The notes under the pieces were generated by a model. It searched no databases and was not told the origin of the DNA. It saw nothing but the letters and a program-made list of their open reading frames with translations. From the NCBI GenBank assembly GCA_003427395.1, contig BFEA01000089.1:230007-260939 (forward strand): 30,933 nt of DNA, in the 5' to 3' direction. Each line of letters opens with the position of its first letter. Position 1 is the stretch's first letter. This document shows positions 27,071 through 30,933 of the stretch, in pieces. The DNA comes from Chara braunii (Eukaryota; Streptophyta; Charophyceae; Charales; Characeae). Position numbers and translations under genes: made by a program.

Positions 27071-28240
27071 AAGCGTGAAACCCACAACTCAACCCCCTAG
27101 CCCCATACGTACAATACTCACATAACCATATATATATATATATATATATATAACCTATCAAGGAGAAATCACACATACCCTTAATAAAGCAATACATATA
27201 TATAAAAAATCATCATTTCAATCAATCATCTCAGCAATCACAACTGCGAAAACTCAACACAATATTTAATATAACTGATTTGGTATGATGAAAAGATCAT
27301 GCTAACGTAATTTCTCCTTGTCGTTGATATAGTCATAAAAAAAAAAAAAAAAATCATGTATAGAGTAAATTCCTTCAATCCTTTAAATTGATGTCTATAG
27401 TCGGACTTTTTTATTGTCTGTTTTCAGGGTGGCGTTTCAGATTGCATTGTGACTTAAAGTTTTTTCTGCTTGTGTTCTGCAAAAATCTCTGAAGGTGACT
27501 TCGAAATGATAAAAAATATTTGTTTATTTTTCCTTTCTTATGTATTTACTTCTCAATGCCGAAACATAATAGAGAAATCATCAGGGTAATCCGAATACTA
27601 TCCATCCGGCGGTCCTATCTACATGGAGTGTTTTTATTTTTTAGATTACCTCGTAAAGCCATAAATCGTATGACTTTCTCAGCGGGATTTGTCTATGTGA
27701 GGTGTTTTTCCGAAATCTGAATAAGATTTTCAGAAAACGATGTACAGTCCTGGTAAATTTGTCGTCCTCCACACACTTGTGCCTCCAACAGGTCCAATCT
27801 CTCATGGTCGTCGTCGACGGACACCAGGGTAGTCATCCGCCCACCTCTCATAACTCTAATTGTTCGAGTACCATAGAGAGAGACCATCTATGAGGCTAGT
27901 CTCCACACTATGACACGAAGAGGCCGATTAAGTCCAAATAAGTGTCGGATCTTTGTATCCCAGATCCGGATAACACAAAAACGTCTATATGACGAGGTAA
28001 TCTTAATGCTCACAATGACTCGAGAGAGACATTGGAGGTTGCTCGCACGGTGGAAACGCAAAGTACAACCGTGAAACTAATCAGGATTTCGAGTTGTATT
28101 GACCCGGAAATTCGCGTGAGTATTAATAGGAAAAAATCCCTCACCATTTCGAAGTAATCCGATGAAGCCAATTTACTGAGGAGAAGAGGTTAACATCTAT
28201 ATTTTTCAGGATACATATAAGATGTGTATATTCTATCTTC
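27071..28240. other. AT-rich island, no feature recognised
   Basis: Base composition is clearly more AT-rich than the flanks, with a (TA)n run at 27128-27152. No coding exon, RNA gene or repeat end was identified. Confidence 0.5.
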
Positions 28241-28249
28241 ATGACTTTC

Positions 28250-28890
28250 AGGTTGCATTGACTTGTGATCGGGGGGGGGGGTTCGAGCCATTCATGGTCT
28301 AAATCTCCTAAGATTATTTCATGATTTTCATGATGCTCTTTATATATCATGAAAATAATGAACGATCTTGAAGTGGTGAAGACCACGAATGGTCTGAAAG
28401 CAACCCCCCGGGTGACCGGGGGAGGGGGGTGCTTTCATTACATTCATGATCTTCACCACTTCAAGTCCGTTTATTATTTTCATGATACGTTTTATGCATC
28501 ATGAAAATCATGAACGATCTGGAAGTGGTGAAGACCATGAATGGTCTGAAAGCACCCCCCCGGTGGTCGGGGGGGGTGCTTTCATGCCATTCATAATCTT
28601 CACCACTTCAAGTCTGTTCATGATTTTCAAGATGCTTTTGGTCAGAGGGAGTGCTTTCATGACATTCATGATCTTCACCATTTCAAGTCTGTTCATGATT
28701 TTCATGATGCTCTTGGCCAGGGGGGGTGTTTTCATGCCATTCATGATCTTCACCACTTCAGTTTCGTTCATGATTTTCATGATGCTCTTTATGCATCATG
28801 AAAATCATGAACGATCTTGAAGTGGTGAAGACCATGAATGGTCTGAAAGCAACCCCGTGGGTCACTGGAGGGGGGGGCGTGCTTTCATGC
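28250..28890. repeat. Cluster of head-to-head hairpin repeats
   Basis: A module CTTCACCACTTCAAGTCTGT then TCATGATTTTCATGATGC occurs four times on plus (near 28451, 28600, 28675, 28748) and three times inverted (near 28370, 28519, 28820). Opposite copies meet at C-run/G-run centres such as AAAGCACCCCCCC and GGGGGGGGTGCTTT (28550-28586), so each pair can form a long GC-tipped hairpin. The open frames here are Met/Phe/Ile-rich artefacts of the repeat. Confidence 0.85.
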
Positions 28891-30424
28891 AACAGAAAAA
28901 TTGTCGCTGAAATTCAACAAAATTTCTTTTTAATGTCTAACTTATTCACGCCAGAAGGGTTGTGACCAACTGTTGAAACTGAGTCTTCTGCTGTGTTCAA
29001 CTACTCATCAACATTATCAACTTATTCCCAACGAGTCCAACATGGTTTCCAAGAGGTCTCAATTTTTTTCTTAACGACTTCAACATGGTTTCGTACAGGC
29101 CTCCAACATGAACCAACACGTATCCAACATGGTTCTTGACCCACATTTTGGTACATGATAGGCGAGAGAGTGCGTGTGTGTGTGTGTGGCGGTCGTGCAC
29201 TGCGGCCCGGTCCTGTAGACTTGCGTGTTTTGTGGTGTTATTTGCCCCCACCCCCCCCTTCGCCCTTTTTTTTTTCCTCCCACTTCAGGCTTTTTTTTTT
29301 TCATTATAGTACTACGGGGAACCCCGTGACAACCACATTATATATTAAACTTGCAACGAGGGAACATGCGGGAGTTGCACCCACCAGCAGGTGCGATACC
29401 CGCTACAGCAGGTGGGCGATACCAGCCAGGAGTCAGCCGGTAGCATCAGTGAGGAATGGAAAAAAACAACACGGTTGGGATGTGGGTGCCACTTACGCCA
29501 GAATACGGCTACAACGTATTCGTATATGGCTCCCACTTCCCAACCAAATCGTCACAAGTGTAAGTTATGTGGTTGCGCTTTGAGGTTGCTACTTCAGGTT
29601 GTTTGTGCATCTCATGCTACGTAGTGTAACCACCTTTTAAACTTGTTTTTATTTTATTTTATAGCCTTTTTTTTTTTTGTAGTACTTATGAAAATATGAA
29701 TTAATGTATTTGCATAAAAAAATCACGCCGTACGATAAATATGCACTTGTGGCACCAAGGCGAACAACTTCACTCCGAGTCGTACTGGATCAAGTGTGTG
29801 GTGATGCAAAGTCACGTATGACGCTGCCTTCGCAAGAGTCACGGTGTCGGACGAAATACCCTTACAAAGGTATTTGGCCTTGAATTTACAGTTGACAGGT
29901 CAACTGTGCTGACCGCCTTGAGGGACTGATGTGAGCTAGGATGTCATATAAGCACGCACGTCACTATAGCGCGCGATGCGATAGTTATGATTAACACGAA
30001 TACCCCTCGACCAGAAAGGTCAAGGGGATTGAGATGGCTACTATCATATCAAGGCATGTCTACGATATGCAGGATGCTGGCTTTGTTCGGCCTTCGGTAC
30101 TCGGCACGTCTGCCTTTGCTCGGTATAGTACCGACATGACCGTTGTCCTGATACGCTTACCAAAGGCGACCTTCTATAAACAACAGAAAAAAACCACCGT
30201 TATTTTTGGGGTTGGAAAAACATTCGGGTTGTTCAAGCAACATTCGAATTAACGTTGGTGGTGAAACTAACGTTCTGCGGGGCGGTTTACAGTTCTTCAA
30301 CAGTGCGATCATGACATAAACGTTGCTTATAGCATGGTCTCAAACAACAGATGACAAAAAGTGACATCCTCATTTTCCACATTGTAAATTGGGACGCTGG
30401 ACCCGTTTTTCAGCAGGTGCTGCT
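28891..30424. other. Intergenic, nothing coding recognised
   Basis: It has a TG microsatellite at 29173-29188, TCCAACATGGTTTC-type short repeats near 29036-29135 and a hairpin CCCCTCGACC/GGTCAAGGGG (30003-30026). No gene or element ends could be supported. Confidence 0.5.
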
Positions 30425-30495
30425 CCCCACCAATAGATGGAGCCTCCCCGATGGTGCTAGCGGTGTCTGCAGTCATCAGCACCCCTAGCAACCGT
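30425..30495. repeat. Dispersed repeat, copy B
   Basis: Its reverse complement (GCTAGGGGTGCTGATGA...CACCGCTAGCACC...GGCTCCATCTA) matches copy A at 20930-20992. Confidence 0.6.
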
Positions 30496-30692
30496 TCGGG
30501 CCGTTTTGTAAAAAAAAAAAAACAGTAATGTTGGCAAATCCGACTGCTAGCCACTCAGTGCCACACGCCCTTGAACAGGGCAAGGTAAACCCCCGTCGTG
30601 GTTGACGTTTTTTTTTTTTTTTTTTTTTTTTTTGGTTTTAGTTTTGAAGGGCACATTAATTATCTGCGATGGCCCCAAAAACTGTTGAAAGA

Positions 30693-30933
30693 TGCAGCGG
30701 CCTAGCTCAATTCGTAAGGCAGGCAAGTGGCATTGAGGACGTCTTCGCTTCAATCCACATTTGCCAAGGACGCCTTCCTGAGCAAGCTTGGCGCCCGCCA
30801 CCTAGAGATATGACATTGGTCCCCCCGACTGCCATTGAGCAGAGACTGTTGATGCTCATATCGGGAGGGGACTGGAGGGGACACACAGTGACTGCCCTAT
30901 CGAAGAAGATCAGTCCTGATGCTACCGGCTGAC
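30693..30933 (+). repeat. tRNA-derived SINE-like head, cut by window end
   Basis: GCGGCCTAGCTCAATTCGTA gives a box A and GCTTCAATCC (30747-30756) a box B with one mismatch, at tRNA-like spacing. The rest to the window end is unrecognised. A 25-T run lies upstream at about 30609-30633. Confidence 0.4.

Noticed and set aside
28446-28820. Open frame rich in Phe/Met/Ile resembling a repeated membrane protein
   Set aside because: The periodicity is that of the palindromic DNA module, and the opposite strand is open as well.

Overview
This window is eukaryotic nuclear DNA dominated by non-coding and repetitive sequence. One split gene on the minus strand runs through about four fifths of it. Three things point to the green lineage: U6 snRNA-like copies with the plant-type 5' stem, a fragment of plastid/cyanobacterial-type large-subunit rRNA, and a gene whose two-zinc-finger + UBA + charged-helix layout I know from plant proteins (the Arabidopsis At1g04850 type). 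Very long, repeat-filled introns would suit a large-genome streptophyte such as a charophyte alga, but that is inference and the species cannot be fixed by reading.

The gene begins at an ATG at 25135 and proceeds leftwards. I could place ten coding exons by eye, at 25135-25016, 17829-17779, 16887-16698, 14659-14555, 12671-12595, 10712-10633, 8009-7949, 6552-6485, 3408-3327 and 1041-about 949. Every junction keeps the reading frame. Together they encode about 309 residues: two C-x2-C-x12-H-x5-H fingers, a variable acidic linker, a complete UBA domain, a long charged alpha-helical region and a proline/alanine-rich linker. The C-terminal part (a PUB domain in the plant relatives) is not seen and probably lies beyond base 1. 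The likely role is binding ubiquitin and linking it to the p97/CDC48 system; that comes from family knowledge.

The nine visible introns (about 0.9 to 7.2 kb) hold most of the repeats. These include a short inverted-repeat family with TTAA-flanked ends (seven copies or part-copies), a Stowaway-like family with TA-flanked ends (six copies, five of them within 4 kb of intron 1), a hAT-like element, U6-derived pseudogenes, tRNA-derived SINE-like heads, a hammerhead-ribozyme-like core, an organellar rRNA insertion, a roughly 1-kb polypyrimidine tract, several tandem repeats and many microsatellites. A 60-base assembly gap lies at 15110-15169.

Right of the gene, 25136-25400 is the likely promoter, with a CACGTG box and a palindromic E2F-like site. 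From there to 30933 I find no coding exon. That stretch contains an inverted-repeat pair, tRNA-related sequence, an AT-rich island, a cluster of head-to-head hairpins at 28.3-28.9 kb and a second copy of a dispersed repeat. Most long open frames in the window are low-complexity artefacts.
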